Source of the DNA: Trissonchulus latispiculum
Taxonomy: Eukaryota > Nematoda > Enoplea > Enoplida > Ironidae
Length of the DNA: 64,000 nt
Reading direction: 5' to 3'
Assembly: GCA_030248195.1 (NCBI GenBank)
Contig: JASAND010019722.1
Span: forward strand, 40,953 to 104,952
In this document: piece by piece, positions 38,661 to 51,400 of the stretch
Numbering within the stretch: position 1 is the stretch's first letter
Layout: each line of letters opens with the position of its first letter
Position numbers and translations under genes: made by a program
The notes under the pieces: model-generated
What the model saw: the letters and a program-made list of their open reading frames with translations, nothing else
What the model was told of the DNA's origin: nothing
Database searches by the model: none

Positions 38661-39676
38661 TCGAAATAAGTAATTTTCGATGTAGTTTAAAGCAGGTAAT
38701 AAACAAGATTGATATGAAATAAATTTTTCTAATGACGAATTTTAGGACATGCCCGACGCAGTTTAGGCACAGAAGATGTGCCAGCGAAAATCCGCATTTT
38801 TCGCAAATAAATCCCTATAACTTACGATGAACTTTGTCTAATACCGCCAAATTTTAAAGAAATGTAGAAGTAGGTGTACTTGAGGCTTCTAGTTTCATTC
38901 TACAAGTTTCATTTGTGTTTGCCGTTCAAAAGTTATAGTTTGCTGAAATGAACACATTTTATGCGTAGACAAAAGGTGACGCACATGGGCGTAATGGCAT
39001 AACAATAAATTGACTTAAAAGCAATGCCTCTTTCTTAAGGTGCTGGTTTCCTTTCGGGTATTTTTGACAGTTTTTCAAAATTACTGCCACATGTTAAGGA
39101 CAAAGTTGGCTCATTTATACTCAATCGATGCAGCGTCCAAATGCCCATTTTATGAATGCCTAGTAGCCGGACTTTGTTGCTTTAAACTAGAGATTTGGCC
39201 GAAAACCCATTTTGGCAAAGTGCGATTATTTTGTTTCGAACATCGATTTCTCAAAAACTACTCGACGGATTCCGGAGATTTTTGGCAGAATTGAAATTCG
39301 TACTTCTGCGGAATGACGTTTTTCTTGGTTTAGCCTAAAACGTATCGAGTAGTAAGAAAACTCAATGCGAAGTGGCGAAATTTTGTGTTACCGTGCATTT
39401 GACCGATTTGCTCGAACGTTAAGACCTGCTGAGCCAAATCCATAAAAACGTCCCTCGGCACATGTAATTCATATAGTGGCACAACACAAAAAGAACTTTT
39501 GGCCGATTCTTCAGTAACCAGTCACTACCTATTCATAATATCAAGAAGAGTACATAATAGTAGAGTAAGAAACTCTTACACTATCATGTACAAATGATAT
39601 CATGCTATGCTAGGTATGATCGGCTCATTAACTCAGGACCCCCCGTAACTTCGGGAGGGGGGTCCCGCTTTGCACT
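38661..39676. other. Intergenic DNA left of the palindrome
   Basis: No gene. At 39036 'ttaaggtgctggtttccttt' resembles the TTAA-element terminus (compare 'ttaaggtggtgattcccttt'), but no matching opposite end was found. A small perfect inverted repeat 'ggacccccc'/'ggggggtcc' lies at 39636-39664. Confidence 0.4.
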
Positions 39677-40980
39677 AAAGTATGACACAAAAATGTGTGT
39701 ACAAAATCTGTGAGGCCAGCTGTGAACTCAATATACGTCGTAACCCTATAAAACCATATATTTTCGGAATCCTTGCAGCGAGACAAATATTTTTATAAAA
39801 TTTAAAATTTCTTAAAATTTCAAAAATTTTAAAATATCGGTTTTTCGGGGAATTTTTTCGGACCGTTCAAGCTATTCAGCTCATTCTTTCCGAAAAATTT
39901 TCCCGTCCGAAGACGCATCGATTGACATTAGAACGAAAAAAATCGGTTGAGAAATAAGCATTTTATTCCAAAATTTCGTTTTTCCATTTCCTTTGACGTT
40001 TGCCGCTTTTTGCAACTTTGACTGGTTATTACTCTTGACTCGCTCAACGGAAAATTTTTTCGATTAGATTTTCAGGACCGCTTTCACCTGATATATGTGG
40101 TATTAGTCGATTTTTTTGAAATACCACTTTTTGACCGAAAAATTCGGCAAAGCAAATTTAGCAAAACTGAGTAAAAATAATCATAAAATTCAAGCTGAGC
40201 TGAATCCAACGATATAAAGTTTTTGTTGCTACGACTTATATTGCGCCAGCAATGGATTTTTAAACAATATTCCTTATTTCAGCTGGTTTTGCTAGTTTAC
40301 ACTGCTTCAGTCAAATCACGGCGGCAACATCAAAGAGAGCCAAAAACCAGCTGAAATAAGGGATATTGTTTAAATTGGCGCAATTATAAGTCGTAGCAAC
40401 AAAAGCTTTATTATATCGTTGGATTCAGCTCAGCTTGAATTTTATGATTATATTATTTTTACTCACTTTTGCTAAATCTGCTTTGCCGAAATTTTTGGTC
40501 AAAAAGTGGTATTTTTCAAAAAAATTGACTCAAAATTTGAAACACCACATACCTATATCATATCAGGTGAAAGCGGGCGCCTAGGCGATCCTGAAAAATC
40601 TAATCGAAAAAGATTTCCGTTGAGCGAGTCGCGAGTAATAACCGGTCAATGTTGCAAAAAGCGGCAAACATCAAAGGAAATGGAAAAAAGAAATTTTGGA
40701 ATAAAATGCTTATTTTTCAACCGATTTTTTTCGTTCTTGTGTCAATCGATGCGTCTTCGGAAGCGAAAATGTTTCTGAAAGAATGAACTGAACAGCTTGA
40801 ACGGTCCGAAAAAATTCCCCGAAAACCGATATTTTAAAATTTTTGAAATTTTAAATTTGGTAAAAATGTTTGTCTCGCTGTAAGGCATCCGAAAATATTG
40901 GTATTATGGGGTTACGACGTATATTGAGTTCACTGGAGGCCTTACAGATTTTGTACAGACAGTTTTGTGCCAGACTTTAA
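39677..40980. repeat. 1.3-kb near-perfect palindrome (foldback element)
   Basis: The left arm 39677-40290 and right arm 40343-40980 are reverse complements over ~615-640 bp with scattered differences. The centre is a 52-nt loop bounded by 'cttatttcagctggtttt' and 'aaaaccagctgaaataag'. Outer pairing includes 'gtacaaaatctgt' with 'acagattttgtac', and 'tatacgtcgtaaccc' with 'gggttacgacgtata'. No ORF beyond chance. A fragment of one arm ('gacgcatcgattgaca', with 'attttcccgtcc' upstream) is also at ~21490-21535 in the PS synthase locus, so this is a dispersed family. Confidence 0.9.
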
Positions 40981-42862
40981 TTACACGCGTTCATAAGCGT
41001 GTGTCTGCTCGCTGATCGGCCCATTAGCCTAAGGCTCATGGTAGGTACTTTATTAGTCATTTTAATTTAATAATTATAACTACATTTAGCTTAATGTAGT
41101 TAAAAACTAACTCGACAACTTCGTAGTATTTTTCTGCTCTTTTCGACGATATAAAATTGTTGCATGATACAAAAATTCGAAGGAATGTAAATCTGCAACA
41201 ATTTTTATAGCACTGAAAAGAGCACAAAAATGGTATAGTTGTCTAATTAGTTTTTAATTGCATTGAACCAATTAAACTAATTGAAGTTTATAATTAATTA
41301 AAATAACTATTAAATTATCTACCATAAGCCTGCTAGCTGCTTGCTACCCGCCCGCCTCATTTTCTTGATGTATTCTGTACTCTTGATGTTATCGGTTGGT
41401 AATAACCATGTTGGTTGTTCGACCTATGGAGCGTGCGCCCGTTTGCCGAACGACCAATCGCATAACGGCAGAGGTCCGGGTAATAGCAGTGTTCTAAAGC
41501 TCGTAAACAAGAAGTATCACCGGACGATTCTTTCCTATCTATCTAGCTAATAAGTTCAAAAGGGGAGTCTACTAAATACTAAATAAATACTTAATTCTAA
41601 ATACTTAGTTAATAAAACCACTTTGTTTTACTTAAAAAGTAACCCACAATACCAGTTTCAATATATATACAGATGCACTGTATCACACCATATATACTAT
41701 GTATTAACAAAGGAATTATTACTGAATGGACTTACAAAGAAAACCTTCAAACGTTCAGCGATAACAAGAAACGAGCAAACAGATATAACCAGTATAGTCA
41801 GAGGGGGAAAAGAAAAAGATATCACCGGCAATGTGGGGAAAAACAACTGCTCACTCTGCTCGCTGGCACATGATAGAGATACAAATCTAGTGCAAATGAA
41901 GTTCGAGTCTTGTACTTTAAGATCATAATACAATCAATCGTTTCTGTCGCTTGAGCGTTCGTGTGGCATGGGTCCGAAGTTGACACCCAAAAATTACCCA
42001 AAAACCTAAGGATTTTTCAAGTTTTCCAAGATTAAGTCGACTTACTGGCAATAGTTACAAGAGTTCTTTTGTGCATGAAAGGGTTTGCGGATGAGCTCTA
42101 TAACGTGGGCTAGTCGGATTTTCGCTAGGTCACACGGTTGAGAAATAGTGACCATTTTTTCCCCCACACTTTTTCTACACTAGAGGGGGGAACAGTGCTT
42201 TTCCCCCGAAGTTTCGATTTTTTGATTTAAGCAAAAATAACAACCAATCGTTTACTCATTTGAACTGTTATGCCCCTCAATAGACAACTGTTATACCCCT
42301 CAATAGACCTTCCGCTGCCGAAAAACGCAATATGACCTGCAACTGTCGAGGAATGATAGCAAATATTTCCAAGGGGGCAAATCATGGGGATAACAAGAAA
42401 ACTAGGGCTCATAAACAACATTTGTGTGTTATTATTAAATGTGAGCATTCCAGACAGTTTCATAAGAGTGGATCTGCAAAAAACTACACCTGAAATGGAT
42501 GACCCCTGTACACTTTTGTACGATTTTGCCACGCATCATAAGTACAACACTCAATTTCTTGAAGGTTAATATTGCGAAAGGTGTATTTTTATCATTGCAA
42601 GTTAACACAAGGCGATTAAATTACATTAAATTACAGTAGAAAATAAGATTTTGTAGGCAAAAAAATCTTAATTTCCTAGCAATGTTGGTCCATTACTAAG
42701 TTTGGCTTGCCTGATGGATAATAATATGCCGGCTACTGGCAACAAGTTTTTAGCAGTAGAAATTGCGTTTTAAGCCTTTAAATGCCTTTAAATGTCATTT
42801 ATATGCTGTTATGGTGATAATGGAACGAAATTTGGTACCATCCTCTTTCCCCAACCCATCCT
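40981..42862. other. Intergenic DNA, no gene seen
   Basis: AT-rich. The segment 41100-41330 contains an imperfect inverted repeat around 'aattgttgcatgatac' and 'ctgcaacaattttt'. Short open frames at 41341-41550, 41623-41928 and 42384-42569 show no recognisable domain. Confidence 0.4.
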
Positions 42863-42890
42863 TTTTTACCCCACCTGTGGGGTAAAAAAG
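42863..42890. repeat. Perfect 12-bp stem hairpin
   Basis: 'ttttttacccca' and 'tggggtaaaaaa' pair across a 4-nt loop, immediately left of the second palindrome. Confidence 0.75.
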
Positions 42891-42897
42891 ATGGTCT

Positions 42898-43319
42898 ATA
42901 TTGACAAGAGTACATAATGATAAGAGTATGACAAGCGTAACATTCTATGCACTGAAGGCCAAAACTATGCTATGCGCGCTATCGGCTGACCCCCCCACGA
43001 ATTGGCCCCCTCTCACACAGCCCCTATATGGGAACGTGGTCCAAACGGGGGTCGCTCACTACTTTGCATAATTACACGCTGAAATTAACAGGGGCCTAAT
43101 TTGGGTATGGGGTTTAAGCGTGTATCTTTAGCACTTGTATGTTGAAAACATGCTGAGCGAGTGAGCGACCCCCGTTTATGTACCCATATAGGAGCTGTGT
43201 GAGAGGGGGTCAATTCGTGGGGGGGGGTCAGCCGATAGCGCGCATAGCATAGTTTTGGCCTTCACTGCATAGAGTGTTAGGCTTGTCATACTCTTATCAT
43301 TATGTAATCTTGATATTGA
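42898..43319. repeat. 0.42-kb palindrome (foldback element)
   Basis: The left arm 42898-43060 and right arm 43160-43319 are reverse complements. Matched pairs include 'gcgcgctatcggctgacccc' with 'gggtcagccgatagcgcgc', and 'acgggggtcgctcact' with 'agtgagcgacccccgt'. The spacer is 99 nt. The terminal word 'agtacataatgataagagta' recurs in altered form near 39548, just left of the larger palindrome, which suggests related families. Confidence 0.88.
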
Positions 43320-44224
43320 GGCTAGCCCATTAGAAGTACAGCCAAATGCATATTTTAGTGGTGACGAAAGTACAGATCATGCCCTACATGCTGGTATATA
43401 AACAGTCTGGCTAGCTACACTCTGTAGCGAATAACCTTATTTCGAAAATCGTTTTTTTAAACCCCCCCTGACTATATTAAGAGTTTACAAGTATAACAAG
43501 AAGTGTGACAAGCGTAACCAGGCGATCAGCTAGGGTGGGATCCACCACGAAATTGTGGGCACAAACGGAGTTTTCCTGAAATTCCTGCAGTGTAAACCGG
43601 AAAATTTTCGAAAATTTGCGCGCCTTCGGGGAGAATTATTATTGGAATTTACAATCATAATACACACTATACAATTGTTCGGCACCAGGAAATAAGTATC
43701 AAATTACTTATTTGTTGTGACTTGACCAGTTTGTACATCATCTGCGGGCATGAAACAAGCGTTAGTCCTTCTCTTTTCCCATATACGTACATGGTTTGTC
43801 AAAGAATCTCCAAACGTCATAAAATCCTGAATTTCTTATTATCCGGGCGACTCGACTCCGTTGGAAATCAGAAAATTTAGGTATCCCCCTTGAAATATTG
43901 GCTGAGCGTGAAAAGCTTCTGGCTAAGCTAGTGAGCGTCACCACAATGTAAATGTCTATTAGCGCAAATAGCTAGCTAGCTTTGATAGCCTGACAGATAG
44001 AAGTTCAGATTGCACTTACACGATGCATCAACAATCCCGGCTTTTCTATAGGCGAAATTTTTTAAAATTGCTAAAAACAACCTAAAAGGACAAAATTTTG
44101 AAAATGTTCACTCGAAACTCTTTTTAAAATGTTCACTCTTTTTGAGTTTTGGAGGAAAGAACCAAAATCTGGGGAGCCCCACCCTACGCTATAAGAAAAA
44201 ACCAGCAAGTTCAAGCGGCCTACC
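43320..44224. other. Intergenic DNA with one protein-like open stretch
   Basis: Mostly non-coding. On the plus strand 43829-43951 is a 40-codon frame closed by TAA, containing 'WKSENLGIPLEILAEREKLL', which looks protein-like. It is opened only by a preceding stop, and no family is recognised. Confidence 0.3.
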
Positions 44225-44616
44225 CTGGCTTTTTCCTACAGGAGCGGCGCACCCCCAAATCTGTCCCTCCCCGACTTGGATCGTCCTCCCCCCCCCGTTA
44301 TCGCACCACTTCACGACTGCCTGCCGGCCTCCTAGACTTCAAAAGTCAACAGAAAATAGGGTTTTTAGGGTAAATTTTGATTAAAAATAAAAGTTTTCTG
44401 GATTCGCCGGATTTTTAGGTCTTTTTAGCATTTTTAGCCATTTTCAGCTTTAAATTTATGTTGAAAATGGATCAATTTTTAGCTCAGCAGCACAAATAGC
44501 TATTTTGAAAGCATTTTTTGAAAGAATCCTCTCCCCGAAATCGGTGCACCCCTCCAGACCTGGGAGGTGTCCCCCAGACTTCCCCCTCCAGAAATTTTGG
44601 GCTAGGAAAAAGCCAG
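44225..44616. mobile_element. G/C-tract MITE, CTGGCTTTTTCCTA inverted termini
   Basis: The left end 'ctggctttttcctac' and right end 'gctaggaaaaagccag' are near-perfect inverted repeats. The interior has C-rich blocks next to each end and 'ttttagcatttttagccatt' between them. The same terminus occurs at 16737 and 18949. Confidence 0.75.
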
Positions 44617-45019
44617 CTACTATGTACGAAAATGAGCTACAAAGGAGCAGAAACAGCATATTTACGAAACAACAGAAATCTATACACTTCATCAGTTCGA
44701 TTTGCACTGGGTATCCAAGTGTTTTCGTGTTCCGCTCTTCTTTATAGTAGAAGGCACTTAGGCAGCAATTTTAGGCAAAATATGTAAGGGATACAACAGG
44801 TTAAAGGCACATCAGCAAGGCTGTTTTCAGCAGTACACGTCAACCAACACCCTCAACAACAAATTGGAAATGGAATGCTGAATCTTGGCCATCAGGGAAA
44901 ATATTATCAAAAAAGTATATACACTGTTAAAAAGGAATGACAGTGAGCGATAAACAGTACGACGGTCTCATTTTCGTCCGCTACTTCTTGGCGGAAGGAA
45001 GGATTAATGGAATGAACCG

Positions 45020-45152
45020 TCACCATCCTAATTTGCCAACCGCATCAATCTTCTCTGGACGTACGGCCAGCTCTGTATCATCTATGCAAATGAACCGAAA
45101 CTCGCGCAAATGTCGACTTCCTGTCTCACTCAGAGCGCTGTGAAGAGAGGGG
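45020..45152 (-). other. Exon-like open stretch, unassigned
   Basis: On the minus strand, after a good acceptor 'cctctcttcacag', the frame reads 'TGSRHLREFRFICIDDTELA' and then 'VRPEKIDAV'. Composition and codon choice look coding, and a weak donor 'gcg|gttggc' follows. It lies downstream of the IP3 3-kinase stop codon, so it could be 3' UTR, an alternative last exon or a piece of another minus-strand gene. No family recognised. Confidence 0.25.
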
Positions 45153-45341
45153 AGTTCATGGAATGCATAGGAACCAGTGAAAAAGAAAGACCATATCAGG
45201 AAAAATAAGAAAGGAAAAGTAAGCACTGGGTCTTTTGTATTCACGCATGGATGGAAGACATCAACTTTAGTTCTCTCAATGTAAGTTGAATCAAGCACAA
45301 AAGTTAGTTCCTTCCTATCGAAGACTGACTTTACAATATCA

Positions 45342-45404
45342 TTAATCTTCGACATCAGAAGGAACTACATTCAAAGAATTATTACGTCCAGCTTCTTCCA
45401 CCAG
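45342..45404 (-). CDS. ITPK: Possible last exon of the IP3 3-kinase, reached by a GC-AG intron
   Basis: The acceptor 'acattgttttag' is followed by 20 codons and TAA in phase 0, encoding '[20 protein letters not shown]'. Fused to 'GLDNLIE' from the previous exon it gives 'GLDNLIELVEEA', which parallels vertebrate 'GLNNLVDILTEM'. The donor would be 'gag|gcaaga' at 46304, a GC donor. Without it the protein ends seven codons further at 46281. Needs transcript evidence. Confidence 0.5.
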   Translation of the reverse strand: MVEEAGRNNSLNVVPSDVED

Positions 45405-48400
45405 CTAAAACAATGTACAGAAAGAAAACATCAAAAATTGCAACAACTACACCAAGGGGCCTACAGCCAGACAATCATTCTTATTCTTTATAAGAAGGAC
45501 TATGGTTCTTTCTTCTTGTATGTTCAGGCACAAACGGATAACATTTGAGTGTTCTGGTAGGTATGCAAAACATGTATAAGAAAAGGGGAAGTATCGATGT
45601 TTTATGCTTCTGCAATTTTGGTAAACAATGTTTATAGAACCGTAGCGAGTCGCAAAATTGAAATTATTATTGCTGACGTGACGGCTAAAAGACTAACTCT
45701 CCAAGACGTTTTCCCGCCTCAGAGTCAGAAGGATCATTTAGAATCCCGGCATTTTTTAGGGTTTTGAAAGTGGGGGGGGAGGAAGTGGGGGGGGGCTTCC
45801 GAAAAGTGGGGGGAGGCGACCCAAAGGTAAAATATACCGAAATTTTTAGCGAAGAATTAGCATTTTAAGGTAAACACGCAAAAAAAATCGCTGTTTTTAA
45901 GCTTAAAATGAGCTTATAAGTCCATAAATTAGCTAAAAATTGAGAAAATGTTTGAAAATTTGACCTCAAAAACCTAATTTTTTGACACTTTTGGACGATC
46001 CCCAAAAAAGTGGGTGGGGGCTTGCCGAAAAGTGGGGGGTGGCTCCGAAAAGTGGCCCGCTACCCGCTACCCCCCACCCACTAAAAAAATGCTAGGAATC
46101 TGCCCATAAACCAATCTCTCTCGCAACGGTAATTCTGCTAAAATTGCTCAATTATTGCCTTGGTTATTCCCTGAAGGTGAAACTTGGGAGAAGTCTGGCC
46201 ATACATAATTCTACGTGATCAACAACACTCTGTCATGTTTCAGATATCAAATCAACAATAGCAAGGTTTATAAATCCACATTAATGACACAAGAATATTC
46301 TTGCCTCTATCAAATTATCCAGGCCGAATAAATAACCATCCTCATGATTGCCCAGATTCCATTCAGATCGATGAGTTACCGTAACCCCAGCAGGCAACGG
46401 AACGGCTTTGGCAAAATCTATCAACCAAATTCCCACTCTCTGACTATCATACAGAATTAGTATTGAACTTCCAATCACCTGATGAAACAGAATAAACAAC
46501 TAGAAAAATGCTTATACTATAAAAATTCGTATATTTGAATAACATACTATACAAGGCAGAAGGAGCTCATAGCAGCGCTTGGTATTGGAACATTATTATA
46601 CATATTCGTTAAAAATAGCTGAAAATAAATGACAATAAACAGTTCAACAATAAACCTCACTGATAGAAGTACACAAGACCAAAATCAGCTTTTTCTAGGA
46701 ACATACTTCATGTTCTTTAAAAAATTTGGAATCATCAACGGTTTCTCGCAGTTCCTTCAAACGTGTCAAAAGTCGATCACCAATCATAAGATATCGCTGA
46801 TTTTCACCGCACAAAAATTCTGACAACAATTCAAGCACCTAAAATTAGCAAAACTACACTTTAGTTCAATTTCATCTCTTGCAATTCCATGCATAAACAT
46901 ACATAATTAAACATTAGTTGCGATGATAGCTGCTGTTGGGGGTCTTGGAACCACCTCCGTGGGAAATCCGATGGACATGGGCCCCATCAAATGGAGATCC
47001 CCACAGGTGTCCCCTGGCATCCGTCTGGCCAACGGCACTAATGGGTTCCAACTCCCGGGGCCATGACTCATATTCTTAATCCTTAAATTATGCTGCCGAG
47101 CTGAATCTATCCTGGTCTTTCCGGATGATTTGGCCTAGACGTGTGCTGGATTGAGGGTTGTCTGTTGTGCCGAATCAGCCATTCCTTAAATTATGCTGCC
47201 GAGCAATTGGTCCCGGTACTTCTATATCCTGGTCTTTCCGGATGTCCTGGACACAACCTACGTAGACGTGTGCTGGTTTGGCGATTTTCCACATTGCAGA
47301 AGACCATGCACGATGGGCCCGGAATAGGAGGAAGAAGAAAAAGAATAGCTGCTGTTGTACAACACCTCAAAAACAGCTCAGGGGCGGATCCAGGTGAGGG
47401 GGGCGGCCGCTCCCCCGTCGCGATTCGCAGGTAGGAAAAAATAAGAAGAAAAATAGGAAAAAGGGCAAAAAAGAAAAACTTCAGGGCCTTCGGCGCGAAT
47501 TTTCTTCTTCTTACCAACATATTCATAGTGTATTTGAAGAAAAAGCTTGAAATGCGTCCTGATTTTCGCAAAAAAGTTCCATTCCATTTTTGCTTAAAAA
47601 TCCGTAATATTTTTAAAAATTTCTGCGGTTCGTTGGAATGTAAAGGATTAACGATTTGAACACCAATTTTATTGCAAAAACAAAAAATTTCTTCAATTAC
47701 TGGGGAACTCCTGGTGGGTAATTTTTTTCGTGGGGGCCCGCACCCCCCGTCACAAAATCCTGGATTTCCCAGTGAGCTATCACATTAAAGTCAGTCCTTT
47801 GATAGACTCGAAACTTTAGCACATGAATTTCGCTTTGGGAAACTTAACAATTGTGCGGCAATCAACACTTCCCACAACTATAATTGGTTCTAATTAATCT
47901 TTGTTGTCTTTACAACTCACAGTTAAATTTGTCTGTTAACACTGAAGAAGAGAGTAGCTATAATAGGTGTAGAATAGGTGTTAACACTGAGCACATAGGA
48001 GGCATAGGATCAGCAATAATGTTGCGAAAATTTAAAACGTCACAGACACAGAAATTTACCTGTTCCTTTGTTTTAATCTTTTTGAAAGTTCTTCGTTTGT
48101 CTTCACCAGGAAGCTAAACACATATTAATTTTTAAAAGCTGCAAAAGTTACATTTTTGCCCGTCTAGTTTTTCAAATGCATTTAAATAAAGCAATTTACC
48201 AGTTCTTCTTCTGGCAACAAATAAATTTAGTTTCTTTTTAAGAATATAGGTGCATGTTACGATTGAAAAACACACAAAAACACACGTGAAATTTACAGAA
48301 CAACTGAAATCATAAAATTAGTACTAAATTAAATTAGATTAGTTAAGTACTATTACCATCAGTGCTTCAATACGAAAGCCCAAACTTGTGGAAGAACTTT

Positions 48401-51400
48401 CACGTTCACGGAACTACAACAAGATTCAAAATAACCACATTAATCAGGAAAGTAGAAGAAGTAGTAGTAATAGTAGTAGTAGTAGTAGTACAAATAAATA
48501 CATTGCATTTTCTTTACACAAAAAGAAAATTAGTAAACAAATTATCATAACTGTTTTCGTTCACAAGTGCTAACATCCTTCTCAGTAACTAAAGCCAAGA
48601 GTACGTATATAATTTAAAATGCAATTTGTTCGTCTTCAGAAATAAACGCATTTGTTTGTTTGTTTGTTTGTTTGTTTGTTTGTTATAACATTAAAGTTGA
48701 AACCATTCTGCAGTTTTATCGATACCTGTGCTGGATTCAAAACACAGCACAGCATACAGCGTAGCGTTCATACTTGCATATATCTGAGTTTAGTGACAGC
48801 TTCAGCCTCCCTTTCCTCTGTAGTGGGCTCTGATGGGTCAAGGGCGACCATTTTCTTGTAAAGATCAGGTCTCGTCTTTGGATTGGTCACTTCAGACTCA
48901 AGGAATGTTCTAAATAAATCAAATAAACCACTCCAACGTCCAACGTTCCGTAATCTAACTGAAGATAGGGTGTTAGACTTGTTTTAATACTAGAAACACA
49001 ACCTCTTAGAATAGACAGCCTTTCCGAAACCAACTAACTCCAGCTAAATTTGAACCACGATACTCGGGTCCAACACAAAATCTGTATTACTAACACAATT
49101 TTTCAGTAGCGATTCTGTATATACATCAACTAACAGAGTGATCACTACCTTACCTTGTACCCATTTTAATGTCCATCACAGCTGGATTTTTGAAATGATG
49201 CATAAGATCTTCAATTTCTATGAAGTCTAAAATATTAAATTTCTGCAATCCACACGCACTGGTTGGTTGTCGGCTACACGTATAAATTCATTATCCAATA
49301 ATCTGATCATGAGCTTGATTTGAAATATAGGTTTCTTGTTAGAACTGTGATTAATTTTTAAGGTAAGATTTCACAGTGTGCTAAACCAAACAGACTTTAC
49401 CCAAAGGAGCAATGCAGCGAAGACTAACTAACAATAAACTCCAAACATACGTACATTCGCCTTTGGAAAATACTTCCCGATAGTATTTTGGCACAAATGG
49501 TTTGAGCGAGTCCTCCATAAGGCAAACATAGGCAGCAGATTCATTGCTATCATTGCAGACTCTACGTTTCCATAATGTTTTTTCCGTTGCAGGGACAATG
49601 GTACCTGAAAAGTAATTATATAAATATTAGACAACAAAACTTGTATCATATAAGCAATCAGCATGAATCCATGCAAGAACAAAGTGCTTTGAAACTCCAA
49701 GCCAAGAGAGGAAACCTGAGCCAACAGGTGACCGTTCCCCTGGTATCTATCTTGTCAACGGCGCAAAAAGATTCCAAACTCCCGGGAGCACTGCGGTGTT
49801 AGAATAACACTGAAGCATCTTACTGAGCGGTTGGGTCCAATCCCCTACATCTTTATATCTTGGATGCTCTGATGTATGGGCCTAACATAGTTAAGTCGTG
49901 TGCTGGGCCAAAAGAAGCCGAAGTGCACTCGTATAGCTGTTCCAAGCTGATCGAGCTCGGAACAGAATAATCATAAATTAGGAAAACTATTTTGAGCTCA
50001 GGGAATTGACTAGAAAAGTTTCAAGGAGGGAGAAACTTTAAAAATTCCCAGGATGCATTGGGTGCACCAATTTCAGGAAGCCCTCCGAATAAAATTTTTG
50101 ATTCTACAGCTACTAGTCAGGTCAAGTGGAGGATAAAATAGTTGTCTCTTTATTCATATTCATGAGTCGCAGCCACATATGACTGGAATAGAGAACCTTT
50201 GCTGCTCTCCCATCGGCCTGGGTTTACTTTACTGGGGGGGCGGGGGGCGCCCCCCCCCACTCGACCTCTTCTCCCCCACTCGGCCCTACCCCCACTGTTT
50301 TGGGCTTCCCCCCCCCAGTCACTATAAGGTGCTCAGAAAATGCCAAATTTTAAGGATTTTTGGTCAAAATTTTCAAAAATTTGAATTTTTTGGTTAAAAA
50401 TCGTCTATTTTGGTGCTCAAACTTAATTTTTGAGCACTTTTTAGCATAGTTATAGCAGTATGTGTACAAAACAGGCAATTTTTACTGCATTTTTGGAAAT
50501 TTTAGACCATTTTATCCCCCCCACTTTTCGACATCCCCCCACTAGTGGGGGGGCTCCCCCCTCTCCCCACCCCCACTTTTTTCACCTAAAATAAACCAGT
50601 CGGCCATATCTAATATAACTCTCGCTATTATTGTCTAAAAGCTGACAAGGAACAGATTGCAAGGAGCTGGTTGATTCCAAGTGGATTAAAATTATATAAT
50701 CTGTTTTTTGGGAGCACGGTTGTGTGGACATATACTTCCACAGTGAAATCCTAATGCGCTATCAGGTCAAGTTTGTGTATATTTGCTTCGCATGTTAACT
50801 GCAGAAACTGCAGAATAGTACGTATATATATGGAAAATGTCAAATACACAGGGCTTTTATCAATGAAAGCTATCTTCTAAATCAATTTGTAATATATAGT
50901 GCAAAGTTGTTGAAAATAAAAGTATATTCGTCAAGTTTAAGCAAGTTCGATTTTCAAGGAGCCCTGATTTGTCTTACCAACCTTCATGTCCACTGATCTG
51001 AGAAAAGCACTGAAACCGTTGCTTCAGCCACTCCGCTAAGCACACAGCAGGGGTTGTCAGATCAACAGACGTCTAAAATCAATAAAACCAAAGTGAGTAA
51101 ACAGTTTTTCATTTTCAAGCAAAGAGACTGTGCTGTGCAATCTATATATACATCTCTGCCACTGGCTACCAGCTTTGTATTTACCTGTCAAAAACAAAAG
51201 CCCTATTGGTGCTTCACGTCGAAAATTCGGCAAAACAGTCGTGGTTGCCCATTCAAACTTAAGTTCTAAGTTCAGCCTAATATATAAAATAGGCAAATCA
51301 GTTTGCCTTATAATTGGCAAAACGCCTTGCCTACTTTGGATTAGATATTACATATATATACATTTTTATATATATTTATATATATTATAGGGGTATATTA

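Noticed and set aside
46281..46499. Met at 46499 as the start of a short stand-alone gene
   Set aside because: The residues before Val at 46478 are intron; the acceptor 'tttcatcag' and phase join this exon to the IP3 3-kinase.
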